Assembly (NCBI GenBank): GCA_916613615.1
Contig: OU744730.1
Location: forward strand, 5,611,582-5,675,581
Direction: 5' to 3'
Source of the DNA: Steromphala cineraria
Taxonomy: Eukaryota > Mollusca > Gastropoda > Trochida > Trochidae
DNA length: 64,000 nt
The number at the start of each line of letters is the position of its first letter. Position 1 is the first letter of the stretch. Positions 36,551 to 47,271 of this stretch are shown in pieces. Under the pieces are notes generated by a model. That model was not told the DNA's origin. It saw only the letters and a list, made by a program, of their open reading frames with translations, and did no database searches. The position numbers and the translations under genes are program-made.

Positions 36551-37582
36551 TCACTTCTGTTTACTGCTGTTAGTCGTGTTTAGAGTAGCGTCCCTTGACG
36601 AGTCACCGCTTCCGGGTCCAAACATCGAGCTGTCCGGGTCCGCCCACTTTGGAATGTAGTTTTGCTGACCAGGTGGACTTACTTTTACGATAGATTTGGA
36701 ATCCCTGTCGTACTTGAAAACTTCCCCCTCGACGATGAGCTTATTCAGTCTCACTTTGGGACGTTTTCCAGCCTGTTGGGCCCGAGTAAACCAGTGGGAG
36801 AGAGCACGTCTGTCCTCCCGGATATGTTGTGGGAAATCTTCATTCACCCGGTATTGTGACTGTGAGTTTCTGCCTAGAATTTCTTTCGCCTGTTTCTGTA
36901 CAAAGTTCTTGTCTCCCGTAGTGACAAATTTAACAATTATTGGCGAATTTGTTTTCCTTGTGTTTAATCGGTGGGCTCTATCGATGTATATATCGTTCAC
37001 ATTGTCAACGTCAAGTGTGTTGGTGAGAAAGTCTCGAACTTTTTGTTCAGAGTTTTCCCAAGTTTCGTTGACTATGCCTGGAATGCCGTGTATTATCAAA
37101 TTATTTCGTCTATTGCGACACTCAAAGTCATCTAGACGTTCTCTCATTAGTGATAGTTATGTTTTGAGAAGTTTTTTTTCTGATTTCAATCCCTCGAATT
37201 TCTCGTGCACTTCGGCCGCCATGTTGTCTAGCTTGGTATTCAAAGTTTTAAACTCCTGTGATAGATTGCCGAGACCGGATTTTAATTCTTTAAGAATGTC
37301 CAATACCTCAGCAGTATCTTTGTCTGTCCGCTGTAGTCCGACTGCTCCTGTGGGATCGACCGATAGCGTGGTTTGTTGTCGTGTTGTGGGCCGGGGTGGG
37401 GGGCCGGGGTTAGTCTCAACACTGCCACTTGTCACCAACAGAGTACTTAGGAGCAACAAAAGTCTCAAACACACAGAAATATAATGTTTCTGAACAACAT
37501 AACCTGTAAGACTCTTCTTAGCCTTGTTGGGTTGACTAAAACAGCCGATTTTTGCTCGATATTGAGCCAAACATATCCCCAT
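36551..37582 (-). pseudogene. LINE ORF1 with hydrophobic leader, 2A-like motif and RNA-binding domain
   Basis: ORF1 proteins coat LINE RNA. From the ATG at 37582 the chain has a hydrophobic segment (YISVCLRLLLLLSTLLV) followed directly by GSVETNPGP. Next come a low-complexity stretch and a coiled coil (EVLDILKELKSGLGNLSQEF...). After that come an RRM-like core (NNLIIHGIPG, DRAHRLN, SPIIVKFV) and a C-terminal domain (VNEDFPQHIREDRRALSHWF, KLIVEGEVFKYD), as in L1/CR1 ORF1. One in-frame TAA at 37157-37159 falls in the coiled coil, three codons before an internal ATG at 37147; the frame is otherwise open. It ends at TGA, 36551-36553. The open frame extends upstream to 37603 without an ATG. Confidence 0.85.
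37400..37426 (-). other. 2A-like ribosome-skipping motif
   Basis: Codes for GSVETNPGP right after a hydrophobic leader. The 2A consensus is D(V/I)ExNPGP; here Ser stands where Asp is usual, so skipping may be weak or absent. 2A-like sequences at this position are known in ORF1 of CR1-type LINEs of sea urchins and other invertebrates. Confidence 0.8.
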
Positions 37583-37650
37583 ACGAGAGCTCTCGCGATA
37601 CACGTCCTACCCGGTCACTGTCATGCGCATCTCGTTGAAAAATGTTTCTG

Positions 37651-38255
37651 CCTGTCACAGAGTGACATTTGTAACCTGTTGTAATGGAAGCAAAAATCAT
37701 ATAGATTTCCAGAGGGCTCAATTCTTGTACAATCAGAATGAAACAACATTGAAAGAAACGCTTTGAGAAGATTGAATTAAGTGCACTGCCCTCATGCAAA
37801 TTTGATTTGTGGAGCATAATATTTCACTGATGACTTTCTGAATAAAGTAAAAAAGGGATGTAATTTATCAAAAAGAGTAATTTTAATCAGAAACAAAGCA
37901 TTCGCTCCCGTAATATGACATTTTTAATAATTTCCAGAGCCTGTAATTAATCATCCCTTTCTGCTTCTAAAAGTCAACGGAAAACTGATATTTAATTTTC
38001 ACGCAATATTGCAGTGATTTCATTTGCCTTTTGCAAAACTTTCTGATAAATGTCTTGCATTAACAGACTTAAACAGATTCTTCTTCAGTACAGTTATATA
38101 TCAATGATATGAAGAAGTCGTATAAATCGAAGTATCACTCGCCCTTGTTGCAAATTGCAATGTCACTGTGAACATTTGGTAAATGTTTTGAAATGCTGAT
38201 GATGTTAAGTGATTGACAGAAGAAACCCGCCTGTACCTTAAGCACTCTTTTATCA
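37651..38255. other. non-coding stretch between the LINE and the foldback element
   Basis: The part next to the LINE may be its 5' UTR or flank. No gene or repeat was recognised. Confidence 0.4.
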
Positions 38256-38261
38256 ATGTGG

Positions 38262-39570
38262 CCTGAGACTAAAACCCCCTTTACACCAAGCCCGTTCTCA
38301 GTACATTCTTGGATTTTTCTCAGAACGGGCTCAAACTGTATGAGAACTGTCCGAGGACGAAATGGACGTTGTGGCAACTGCTTACGAACTTTTTGAACTG
38401 TCTCGGACGTACTAAAAACGGGAAGGTGCTCCAGAACGTTTGACATGTTAAACATTCTCCCCGTCCTGAAATTGGACTGAGTACAAACGTACTGAAAACG
38501 GGATTGCCGTACTGCGAACGGAACTGCCGTACTTCGATCTGCCTAAGGACGAGAAAGAACGTAGCGCAGTCGGGAATCGATTGCAATACGTTTGTGCACA
38601 GTTTCCACCCCGTCCATTCCGTCCTCAGCCTCAGTGTAACCCGTTCTCAGTACGACCGTAGTCAGTTGTTCGTACGTCCTAATAAGTGTAAAATATTGAA
38701 AATGTTCCGATTCAGTGTGTAGTACGTTCTTACACAGTCATAAAAGTTCTAATAAGGTCCTCATTGCGTTCTACACGTTCTTAGTACGTTTTCAAAATTC
38801 TCACACAGTTCTTACTACGTTTGCAATTCGGTATGTAAGGACGGTTAGTTATAAATACAAAAGTAAAATGATAAATTTATCATTCGGGATACAGAAGTGA
38901 TAAGAGAAACATGAAGCAAGTTACAGGAAGCTCTCAGCATGATGAATAAGGGTTTCCTACAGTTTGTGATGGAAGCAGAGAAACAATGTGAAGTGTTGTT
39001 TGCCTCGGCCACTTTGGCTTCTACAGGGCTAGTTGATCTGGTATTTGATTTCCTTCTTCTGACCAAGCTTCTACTTTGGAGACATGATGTTTTCACCTTG
39101 AAATTGAGAACGCTAATGAGAACGGACAAGGACGTGCTGGGTTTTTATTGAAAACGGGCCAGAACTGGATGATTTTACAATAAGGACGCACTGAAAACGG
39201 TATCAGGACGTAGTGAAAACGAAAAGAACTGTCTTAAAACGAGTTGGTCGCAGCTAGGACGGAATTGTGCGTATCAATAACTAGTTGGTCTAGTTTAAAA
39301 CGGATATGAACTGTCTAAGAACGGAATTGAACCGGTTGAAGACGTCCTGAAACAGGCAATACTATCCGATCTAAACGTGTTAGAAACTGCCTGAGTACGG
39401 GATAAAGACTAGATGAACGTGCTGAGAACTGTGTATGAACGAACTGGCGTCACATTTGGATAAAATATAAACAATCGTTACTCGTTTCTATCCCGTCCGA
39501 GGCCGTTTTGCTTTTAATATTGGACGGAGTAGGACGTAGTGAGAACGACCTTGGTGTAACTCAGGCATAA
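38262..39570. mobile_element. foldback-like element with 10-11 bp phased arms
   Basis: The ends are inverted: CCTGAGAC...TTTACACCAAGCCCGTTCTCAGTAC on the left and, read inward from the right, CCTGAGTTACACCAAGGTCGTTCTCACTACG. A second start-like block, TCAGTGTAACCCGTTCTCAGTACG, lies at ~38631. The arms consist of degenerate GTTCT words (38726-38819) or their complement AGAAC/GGACG/AAACG (38310-38600 and 39110-39540), spaced 9-11 bases. The centre (~38840-39110) is unlike the arms and holds a 70-codon frame without known domains. No transposase was found. The layout recalls Drosophila Foldback elements, whose arms are short tandem units. Identity with any named family is not established. Confidence 0.65.
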
Positions 39571-39579
39571 AGCAGATTG

Positions 39580-40285
39580 GAAATAACATGTATAATTAGA
39601 CGATAAAGTTGCCTAACTCGAGATAAACTTCATAATTTTGAAAGTTGTTGTGCTTTTACCAATGATTGCTTATGTGATCTTGGATGGTAATTTTGATTTC
39701 CGTTAAAGTAAGTATAAAAGTCTTGTATCTTTCCATTTGCAGGTATAATACATCCCTCTGAGGCATCCGTTTCAAAGTCTACATACTCGTAGCATAAGAG
39801 CTTATATTCCTGAAAGAGTATTCATTCATTACTTGACAAGCAAACTGACATATCCCACGCAATAATATCTATTCTGTTTTCTGTCAAAGATATCAATTTC
39901 AGCTGATAAACCTTATATTCGTCTGACCATAGACTAACAGAGATGATTTCGGAATATAGGTCAGACGCAATACACTATATAGAGAAGACACAAATAGCAT
40001 AAACTCATGATGAAGTTACATATATTGACAATCTAAAACCTTAAAATTATAGGAAGTCAAAATATTTTTATTATAGCTAAAAATGTAAATGTTTAGCAAG
40101 TGAGTAAATGGCATACAAAACAAACGCTGAGATGTGCAAAACGCTTGAGTGGTAAACTAGTTAAATGCTGTACTTGAATATGATGAATGCCTTTAATAAG
40201 GCATAACAAAAGTTTACTTTATGATTATGATTTCAATACATTTATCAATCAATTAATCATTCATTTAATTTTACACTAGCCGTGA
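39580..40285. other. non-coding stretch, no feature seen
   Basis: AT-rich sequence between the foldback-like element and a SINE. Nothing was recognised. Confidence 0.4.
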
Positions 40286-40289
40286 AAAT

Positions 40290-40568
40290 GATATTATTTC
40301 AACTTTCAAGTGAGGTGCGGTGATATGGGATATATCACGGCTGCTAGTATTATAGCAGGGAGAAAGCCCGCATCACAAGAGTGGCTATGCATTGCGGTGA
40401 AACCTGCGAGCATCTGCTGGAACTAGCGAACCATGGGTGGTACCCAAACCTTACTGCGTGTAGAACACTTCTCTACTGCCGACAAAGTTGCGGAGCCCCT
40501 GGCGGGATTCGAACCACGGACCTCCTGATCCAAAGCTGAACGCGCTAACCACTGCGCTATACCGCCCC
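40290..40568 (-). mobile_element. tRNA-derived SINE
   Basis: On the minus strand the head reads GGGGCGGTATAGCGCAGTGG..., with A box TAGCGCAGTGGTTAGCGCG (40541-40559) and a perfect B box GGTTCGAATCC (40505-40515), the internal pol III promoter. A tRNA-unrelated body of ~200 bp follows (ACTCTTGTGATGCGGGCTTT, GTGATATATCCCATATCACC). It lacks tRNA acceptor closure, so it is not a tRNA gene. A second, damaged copy is at 10828-10956. Confidence 0.9.
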
Positions 40569-40598
40569 ATATATTATGTCAATCAAGGTTATACCGAA

Positions 40599-40660
40599 AC
40601 GCCGCTACTGTCAAATAAGGAAGTTGCAATTGACGCCGCTACTGTCAAATAAGGAAGTTG
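40599..40660 (+). repeat. 28-bp direct duplication next to the SINE
   Basis: ACGCCGCTACTGTCAAATAA plus GGAAGTTG occurs at 40599-40626 and again at 40633-40660, separated by 6 bases. Confidence 0.9.
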
Positions 40661-41022
40661 TTCATTCATAGAATTTCCTGTGTTATCCTTATACTCCCAA
40701 CTTCTAGAATAACATTCCAACGGTTATATCTTGAAATTCCGAGAAAATGCTAAAGTCTTAAATTGAATTTTATGAGTAAGAACGTATCTTTAAAATAAAA
40801 GAGGTAGCACACAACCTGAACCTGAAATTTCTGTATTGTACTATGGCTATATAAAATAGGGTAAAACATTTTTGTTTCATATACTACATTTGAATTGATA
40901 TGACCTATATATAGCTAGTCTCTATAATTTCATATATTCACATTCTGAAACAGGCGATAGTTTTTGAGAAGAAGCATTATTTAATCATAGTTGTAACAAG
41001 AGAGATAAAAATCATAAAGGAC

Positions 41023-41189
41023 AGTTGTCATACATGTGACCCGTTTTTGACACCAAATGCGGAATTCTGAAATGTTCCGAATTATACATCAGAGGAAATT
41101 ACTCGAGTGAAATGACATGGAAATATCTCGTGGAAAGGACATTTGTTATGTTAGACATTTATGAAATGTTGCACCTTTGTGGTTGTAAG
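41023..41189 (+). pseudogene. exon-like fragment, paralogue of 60171-60374
   Basis: One frame reads ILKCSELYIRGNYSSEMTWKYL, then a variable pair, then FVM-DIYEMLH, and is interrupted upstream by TGA. The inverted paralogue at 60171-60374 encodes the same stretch with an open frame. A GTAAGT donor-like word follows at ~41188. The protein family is not recognised. It could be a duplicated exon fragment or part of an unknown transposon. Confidence 0.4.
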
Positions 41190-41337
41190 TAAATTCTTCT
41201 TTAAATCTGTTTTTATGCGAGCCATATAATCTCAAATCTAAAATAAATTTAATAAAAATGACCCTTGCCAATCAACAAATTTTAAAGGCAACAAAAGTTA
41301 TGTTCATTGTTGCAATTTTATAACTGAAAGAGAAAGC

Positions 41338-41692
41338 TTAAAGGGGCAGTAGGGGGGAATATAAGGTGATGTCAGGACAATGAAAATTAATGGTTCCAAT
41401 TGAAAGACAATGTATTTTAACTAAATGGAGCAGTAATAATTCAAATATATAACGTAAAATTTAGCCATGCGATTCCTTTGTCTTGCACAAATTGAATTAA
41501 AGGTGTTCACAAAAAAATGGCCGCCAATGAATTTAACGTGAATCTTCATACTTTGTCCTCTGACTATGGATAATTGGCTTGTGTTATGAGATTTTTGACA
41601 CTGTCAAAATAATACATTTAACATTAACTTACAATTATCAGTGAAATTTTTCAAATACAAAATTATCAAAAAACGTGCTACTGCCCCTTTAA
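41338..41692 (-). mobile_element. TTAA-flanked MITE, copy 3 (reversed)
   Basis: TTAA at 41338 and 41689. The right end is complete (AACGTGCTACTGCCCCT); the left end keeps only AGGGGCAGTAG before internal GGGGGAATATAAGG, so ~10 bases are missing there. Orientation is opposite to copies 1, 2 and 5. Confidence 0.88.
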
Positions 41693-41694
41693 AG

Positions 41695-42305
41695 TCAACG
41701 TTTTCATGAATGATTGGTGTATGTTTATCGATTTGATGTTTCTTATTTGCAAATCATTGCAGTTGAGACAACTTTAATATGTTGTTTTAGAATTTCACAT
41801 GCGGAAAGGAGCTATGTTTATATTAATGTGTAGTCTTAAAATGATTTTCATGTGATAAAGTGAATTATAAATATTCAACTGGCATTGTGTTTTAATCCCC
41901 ACAAAGTGTTGTTTTACATTGTAAACCAAGATGATATAAATATGATTTACGAATAATCTACTAGGAATACGATTTAAGAGAGCCTTTTGTGAAAAGAGGA
42001 GGATATGTCATTAACACATTTCAAAATATTTGTGTGCAGATAGGCATTTGAGTAAAAAGGGATGAAAATATAAGACAATCGTCTAGGCATTTCTTGAAAA
42101 TAAGGTGTTTTTTTCGGCTTGTAAATGATCAAACTAAGAATTCAGATAAACAAAATACACGAAGGACGATTTGATATACAACTTTTGAGATAAGTTTGGT
42201 TGAAAACTTGCTTTGTTTCTATAGGCACGATTATAATTTAAATATCACAAATACTTTAAGGTGTGTCATGATGAACAAATAGGATTTTAAATTATACCTT
42301 TTAGG
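41695..42305. other. non-coding stretch, no feature seen
   Basis: AT-rich sequence with nothing recognised. Confidence 0.4.
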
Positions 42306-42310
42306 TTATG

Positions 42311-42975
42311 TCATATTTATACCCCCGCCTTACAGCGTAAGCGGGGGTATATAGCGTTCATTCTTTCCGTCCGTCCGTCCGTCCGTCCGTCTGTCCGTCC
42401 GTCCGTCCCATAACTTTGTGCGGAGCAGATTTCCAAAACTATGCATGCTAGCTTCATCAAACTTCATACACATGTCAACCATGATCCCTAGTTGTGCCTT
42501 TTGAGGGTTAGAACTATTTCTGAATTTTCATTTTGCGGTTTCCATGGAAACATGACTAAAAGTGACTCTTTGAGGAAGTCATTTTGTGCAGAGCAGATCT
42601 CCAAAACTATGCATGCTAGCATCATCAAACTTCTTACACATGTCAACCATGATCCCTAGTTGTGCCTTTTGAGGGTTAGAACTATTTCTGAATTTTCATT
42701 TTTGCGGTTTCCATGGAAACATGACTAAAAAGTGACTCTTTGAGGAAGTCGTTTTGTGCAGAGCAGATCTCCAAAACTATGCATGCTAGCTTCATCAAAC
42801 TTCATACACATGTCAACCATGATCCCTAGATGTGCCTTTAGAGGGTAAGACCAACAAATTATTTTTATTTTTTGCGGTTTTCCATGGAAACATGACTAAA
42901 ACAGTGACTCTATGACCATGTCTTTTGCCCGGAGCATATCTCAAAAACTATACAGTTAAGCAATAAATAAACATC
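42311..42975 (+). mobile_element. tandem-core element with GCGGGGGTATA hairpin head, copy 1
   Basis: The head TATACCCCCGC-(10 nt)-GCGGGGGTATA folds on itself and is followed by a GTCC microsatellite (42366-42409). Core units with GAGCAGATYTCCAAAACTATGC start near 42423, 42591, 42761 and 42932 (period 168-171). The plan resembles tandem-core elements described in bivalves (pearl family); that link is by architecture only. Confidence 0.75.
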
Positions 42976-42983
42976 CCCCGTAT

Positions 42984-43118
42984 CTAGAAACTTTCTAGTG
43001 CGTATCTAGAAACTTTCTAGATACGCACTAGACATTTTCTAGATACGCACTAGAAAATTTCTAGAACGTATCTAGAAAATTTATAGTGTGGTTCTAGTGC
43101 GTTTCTAGAAATTTCTAG
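42984..43118. repeat. CTAG array with an exact 11-bp period
   Basis: CTAG begins at 42984, 42995, 43006, 43017, 43028, 43039, 43050, 43061, 43072, 43094, 43105 and 43115, with a mutated TATAG at the expected ~43083. Units alternate between TCTAGAAA and ACGCACTAGA-type words, many of them palindromic. Confidence 0.95.
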
Positions 43119-43129
43119 AAATTTCGAGT

Positions 43130-45760
43130 TTTTACATTTTTTGTAATAATCAAATATTTTTACTTTTTTTGAAATCCCTGTCTTTACTTTCCCTACTGTG
43201 AAATTTTCAACATGATACAATTAATAGAAAGGGAGATAGATGATATTTAATAATAGATCTTCCTCGTTTAACGCGCCTCTCCTCACTGTAGATGGCTATC
43301 TAAATATAGCACACACTGCTTTATGGCCCCTCACTGATCGGCGCTAATGATATTTCTCGTCAGCATGATGCTTCGAGACATGCTGTGTCTTTTAGTTGTA
43401 GCATTTTGTAAATAATGAACATTAAGAAAGTAAGTAAGTAATATAACGTTGATGAATAACAATTAATATTGATTATGATTAAGATTGTCTGTAAAATCAA
43501 AAGCATAGATCCTTTAGCAGCCGGCAAGTGACAAACAAATCTCATAAAATGACTGCCAGGTAAACTAAAAGTAGTTGTACGATGCGTTATGCTTTAAACA
43601 TATTTAATCCTGAAATAGTGCATAAAGGGATTGACCAACAAGCTTATATATTACAAACAAATAAAAGTAAGTGACGTATGACAAATCGTTATTCATTTTC
43701 GAATACATCGTGGTAGTGCATGTATACCATTGGTTATTTGGCAGTCATTATAAAATAAATATGCTAATGAACTTTCAAATTGATCGGATTTCATGATATA
43801 GTTATGAATCGAATTCAATAAATTATGTATAGGTAATTGTTGTGAGAGATGTACATCCCCGCAATATTGTATTGCGTCAGTTAAGTCGATTTAAGTTAAC
43901 AACATTCAACAAAGCAATTGTCTTGCAAAAGCCTAAGCCATTCATTGAGCACGCTGAAACTCTATTTCAAGATGTTATTCGGGAGATCTTCACCTCTGCA
44001 GAGGCTTAAGACTATAAAAAGATATAACTCAATCCAATCACTAATGAACCTAAATCAGTAGAATGTCGTCCACGATCGTCCAATATTTCTTTAAACAAAC
44101 GTCACATATCAAAAGCATAATTTGATGACCATTATAATTCTATTTGTGGTTTACTGACCGTCGATTACGAACATTTATAACAATCTGTTGTTTCATGTAA
44201 TCATAAATCTTCTGCCACATGTACGCATAAATCGAAGTTTATTTCACAGTGATGCCGATTGTCATTGCCCGGTTTTCGATCATTATCGCTACTTTATTCC
44301 TTCAACCTTCATCAACGTGTAAACCCGATTTACATACAGATCATTCTTTTCAGCACAGTCGATAGTCCGCGATCAAAAAACGATATTTATAATGTTTGGC
44401 TCATGATCACGTGAATTTAAATAATGTGACAAATACAAGAAAGATCTTCAGACGTACATGTATAAGAATCATAATACAATATATGGACCTCCAAGATTAT
44501 TCTGCATTTATTGACCAATGGATCAAAAGGCTTTGAGTGCATGGACAAACAAACCGACAGATAGTCAGAAAGACAGAAATAAATTATATTCATTCTCGTC
44601 TCATATCTACATGTATACATAAACACACCAACAAAGCATGTTTAAAATTATGAGTTATGCAAGAAATAAAATAATGTTGTTTAAGGATAAAGGTTTATAT
44701 GGAATATCAAACACTTTTAAGAAATATACATTCACCGAAAATCTTATAGTGAGTTAAACTAATACGGAACGATCAGTGATTAATAAAAATACCCTTTCAT
44801 TACTATAAAATGAATTTTCAGCTTCTGGAACTGCCTGTTAAACACTTGGGTAAGCTAAAATGATATTTGTTTCCGGTGTGTTGCATAATTTCATTTGTAT
44901 ATGCATATTTTCAATACCTTTTAGTGTCATTTAGGCCAAACGGTTGGATTAAGATTAACATCTATATGCCAATTGAAAACGTAATCTATTTTAAGCCGTT
45001 TTTATGGATTGCATGTTGGTTTATTCGTCTTCCTATCTTTCCATTTTGATTCATCAATTTACGCTATCGTAGAAGATAAGACAATATGCACTTAGTACAG
45101 ATACACGAGATATAACCGAGGTTCCCCAATGTTATTAATTGCAGATATTTCAATGTTTTTTATATAAACCGTATTAGATATTTTTTATATTAACCATTTA
45201 TGATATTAAAGACAAAAGTTAAGATAAAAAACAAACTACAATGATCGTGAGAATTTCAGATCACAATGAAATGTAGTTTTTCTCGATAATGTGTATTAAG
45301 TAATGATTATCAATTATCAATATGTAAGACAAATACCATATTCTAGTCTGCATGCCAGGGCCTAAAATAAGGTAAAAACCTAAACAAGGAGACTCAAATA
45401 CTCAATGAAAGTGAAGAAAAGTTCGTCTACTTTTTATGTTATTTTACTTTTCATAGATTTATAGACCGTTTCATTTCAATGTCTAACTTATAGACTAAAT
45501 ATATTCATTCATTTATAGAATTGCATTCCACGCGTAATCATAGCGCAGCAATCAACGGTCTGTAATAAACATACCCCACTGTCATCAGCTCTATTATATA
45601 ACATAGCATTTCCAATCTTCCTTTCTCGCGAGAATCCGAATGTGTATTCTCACTAAACTTCTAATTGAGCTGATTAGTTTGCATTTCGACATACTCAAAG
45701 CCTTTTACAGTGCAGCGACCACTGGCGTGTTCGGGAGATACGGTTGACTGAGTTATTTGC
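43130..45760. other. AT-rich non-coding stretch
   Basis: No gene, repeat family or regulatory cluster was recognised on either strand. Confidence 0.4.
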
Positions 45761-45800
45761 ATATTGGACCAACATCTGTCGAATTTTCAAAATTGAACTG

Positions 45801-46745
45801 TACCTATCCGTCGAATAACGCTTGAGTGATTTTGTACCGATCGGTCGAATCTTGGCGAGCATGAGACCCTGGGAGAATCTAAGTTAATTAATGAAGGGGT
45901 GTACGGGTTGTTTACAAGCATTACTTAAAATGAAGTAAGTTGCTTGCATGATTAAGTCTTATTTCATCGACGGACATATTACTGAGTAAAGGGTTCATAA
46001 TGTAAAACCCATTTCTGTTTATCTAAATTTCATACTTTGATGAAGGAAACAAGTTTAATGTTTAATTGATCTTTTGTGTCCTTATTCAAATACATGTATG
46101 ACATATGAATCACTTTCAAAACATTTTACTTATACTTTGGCAATACTGTCAAAATACGTATACCACTTTATAACTTCCATTAAATTTGATGATGTCCATG
46201 ACCTCTTAAAATATTATGCCCATACCATTTGGCTATAACTGAGGCATGGCCCCCACGTTTTATATTGCTAATGTCATTTACTCAATCAATCTATCTTTAT
46301 TTCTTTGTGCACAATGGTGGCCATAGGCCCAGTCTACATTACAAATTCATAGAGCGATGTTTGTAGATAATCCCAAGATTTTTAATTTACATAAAAAACA
46401 ATACTATTGACAAGTGACGTGTACCATTCTTCTTCATAGGTCTAAACACAAATTCTGACAATAATTTATAATTTTTATTAAAAATTTGCTGTTGTTCCCA
46501 AATATAGCTAAATCCGAAAGTGTAGAGAATAGTTTATACAATTCTTTATATATTTACTCATTATATACAATATCGCATCATCCTAACTTCAAGTGATCAA
46601 AATAAATGAATGAGAGTCCAAACACCCCCTTTGTCTTATTTTGGAACGTTCCAACGTTATGTAAGCTAATCAACAACTAAAATCACAGTACCGATCCGTC
46701 GAATGGATTTTTCTATTCTAAAACTAGAAATTCGACGAATCGGTA
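45801..46745. repeat. possible element bounded by TACCGATCCGTCGAAT
   Basis: The 16-mer or a close variant occurs at 45801, 45835 and 46689 (plus) and, inverted, at 46730-46745. The last two form a hairpin with a 25-base loop. The layout fits an element about 0.9 kb long with doubled ends, but no target duplication was identified. Confidence 0.4.
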
Positions 46746-46749
46746 TGCG

Positions 46750-47257
46750 ACCAACGAGATATTAGGCTGCTATAATTGTGTCATCATTAATTGGGATCTG
46801 TTAATATATTAGAACATGAAGTGGCTGGGTAAAGTTGAACAGACAAATACGTCATAAGTTCGAACCCAATTCACGGTATGTTCAAAAAGACAAGCCATAA
46901 AAATGTAAAATCAGACAATCGTGTATGTATTTGTGCAACAACAGAAATTCCTCACCTAGTACAGATATATCATACCGTCCAATGTGATCTATGACACATT
47001 AGTACTGCAACGAGATTTTCATGAAAATAATGTTTTCAGTTCAATTAGAATGTTCATATATTTATTCATGTCGTAACACAGATACTGCACTATTACCATA
47101 TCATGCCACTTTGTATGTTTAGGGGTACATTTAAGGGGTCGACGGTATCAAAATGATATGAACGATATGAAATTGATCTCGATTACAAGTTACAACTGAT
47201 AAATGACATACACGTATTAGAGTTAAATTTAACCATAATTTTTGCGTATATTACGCT
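46750..47257. other. non-coding flank of a LINE insertion
   Basis: No feature seen apart from the LINE target-site copy at its right edge (47258-47271). Confidence 0.4.
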
Positions 47258-47271
47258 ACAAAGAGTACGCA

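Larger units (their letters stand above)
35285..37650 (-). mobile_element. broken LINE (CR1/L2-like, Jockey group), 5' half
   Basis: The minus strand carries ORF1 and an apurinic-type endonuclease in one reading frame, then a frameshifted linker (NDPRMFWQIRKSARK and EPWDWVKHFSSLL, ~35285-35470). Similarity ends near 35285, and no YADD or FADD box or other RT block follows, so the RT is lost by deletion or truncation. Two nonsense codons and at least one frameshift mark it as dead. What lies between 34540 and 35285 is AT-rich and unrecognised, with a poly-A run at 35171-35184. Confidence 0.85.

Noticed and set aside
36696..37484. A 262-codon plus-strand open frame
   Set aside because: It is antisense to LINE ORF1, whose minus-strand domains are recognisable; the plus frame has no known motif.
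38939..39151. A transposase gene in the centre of the foldback-like element
   Set aside because: The 70-codon frame has no catalytic or DNA-binding motif and is too short.
40497..40568. A functional tRNA gene on the minus strand
   Set aside because: A and B boxes are good but acceptor pairing is missing and the sequence continues into a SINE body, with a damaged second copy elsewhere.
42984..43118. A CRISPR-like array
   Set aside because: The 11-bp period has no separate repeat and spacer, and the context is animal DNA.
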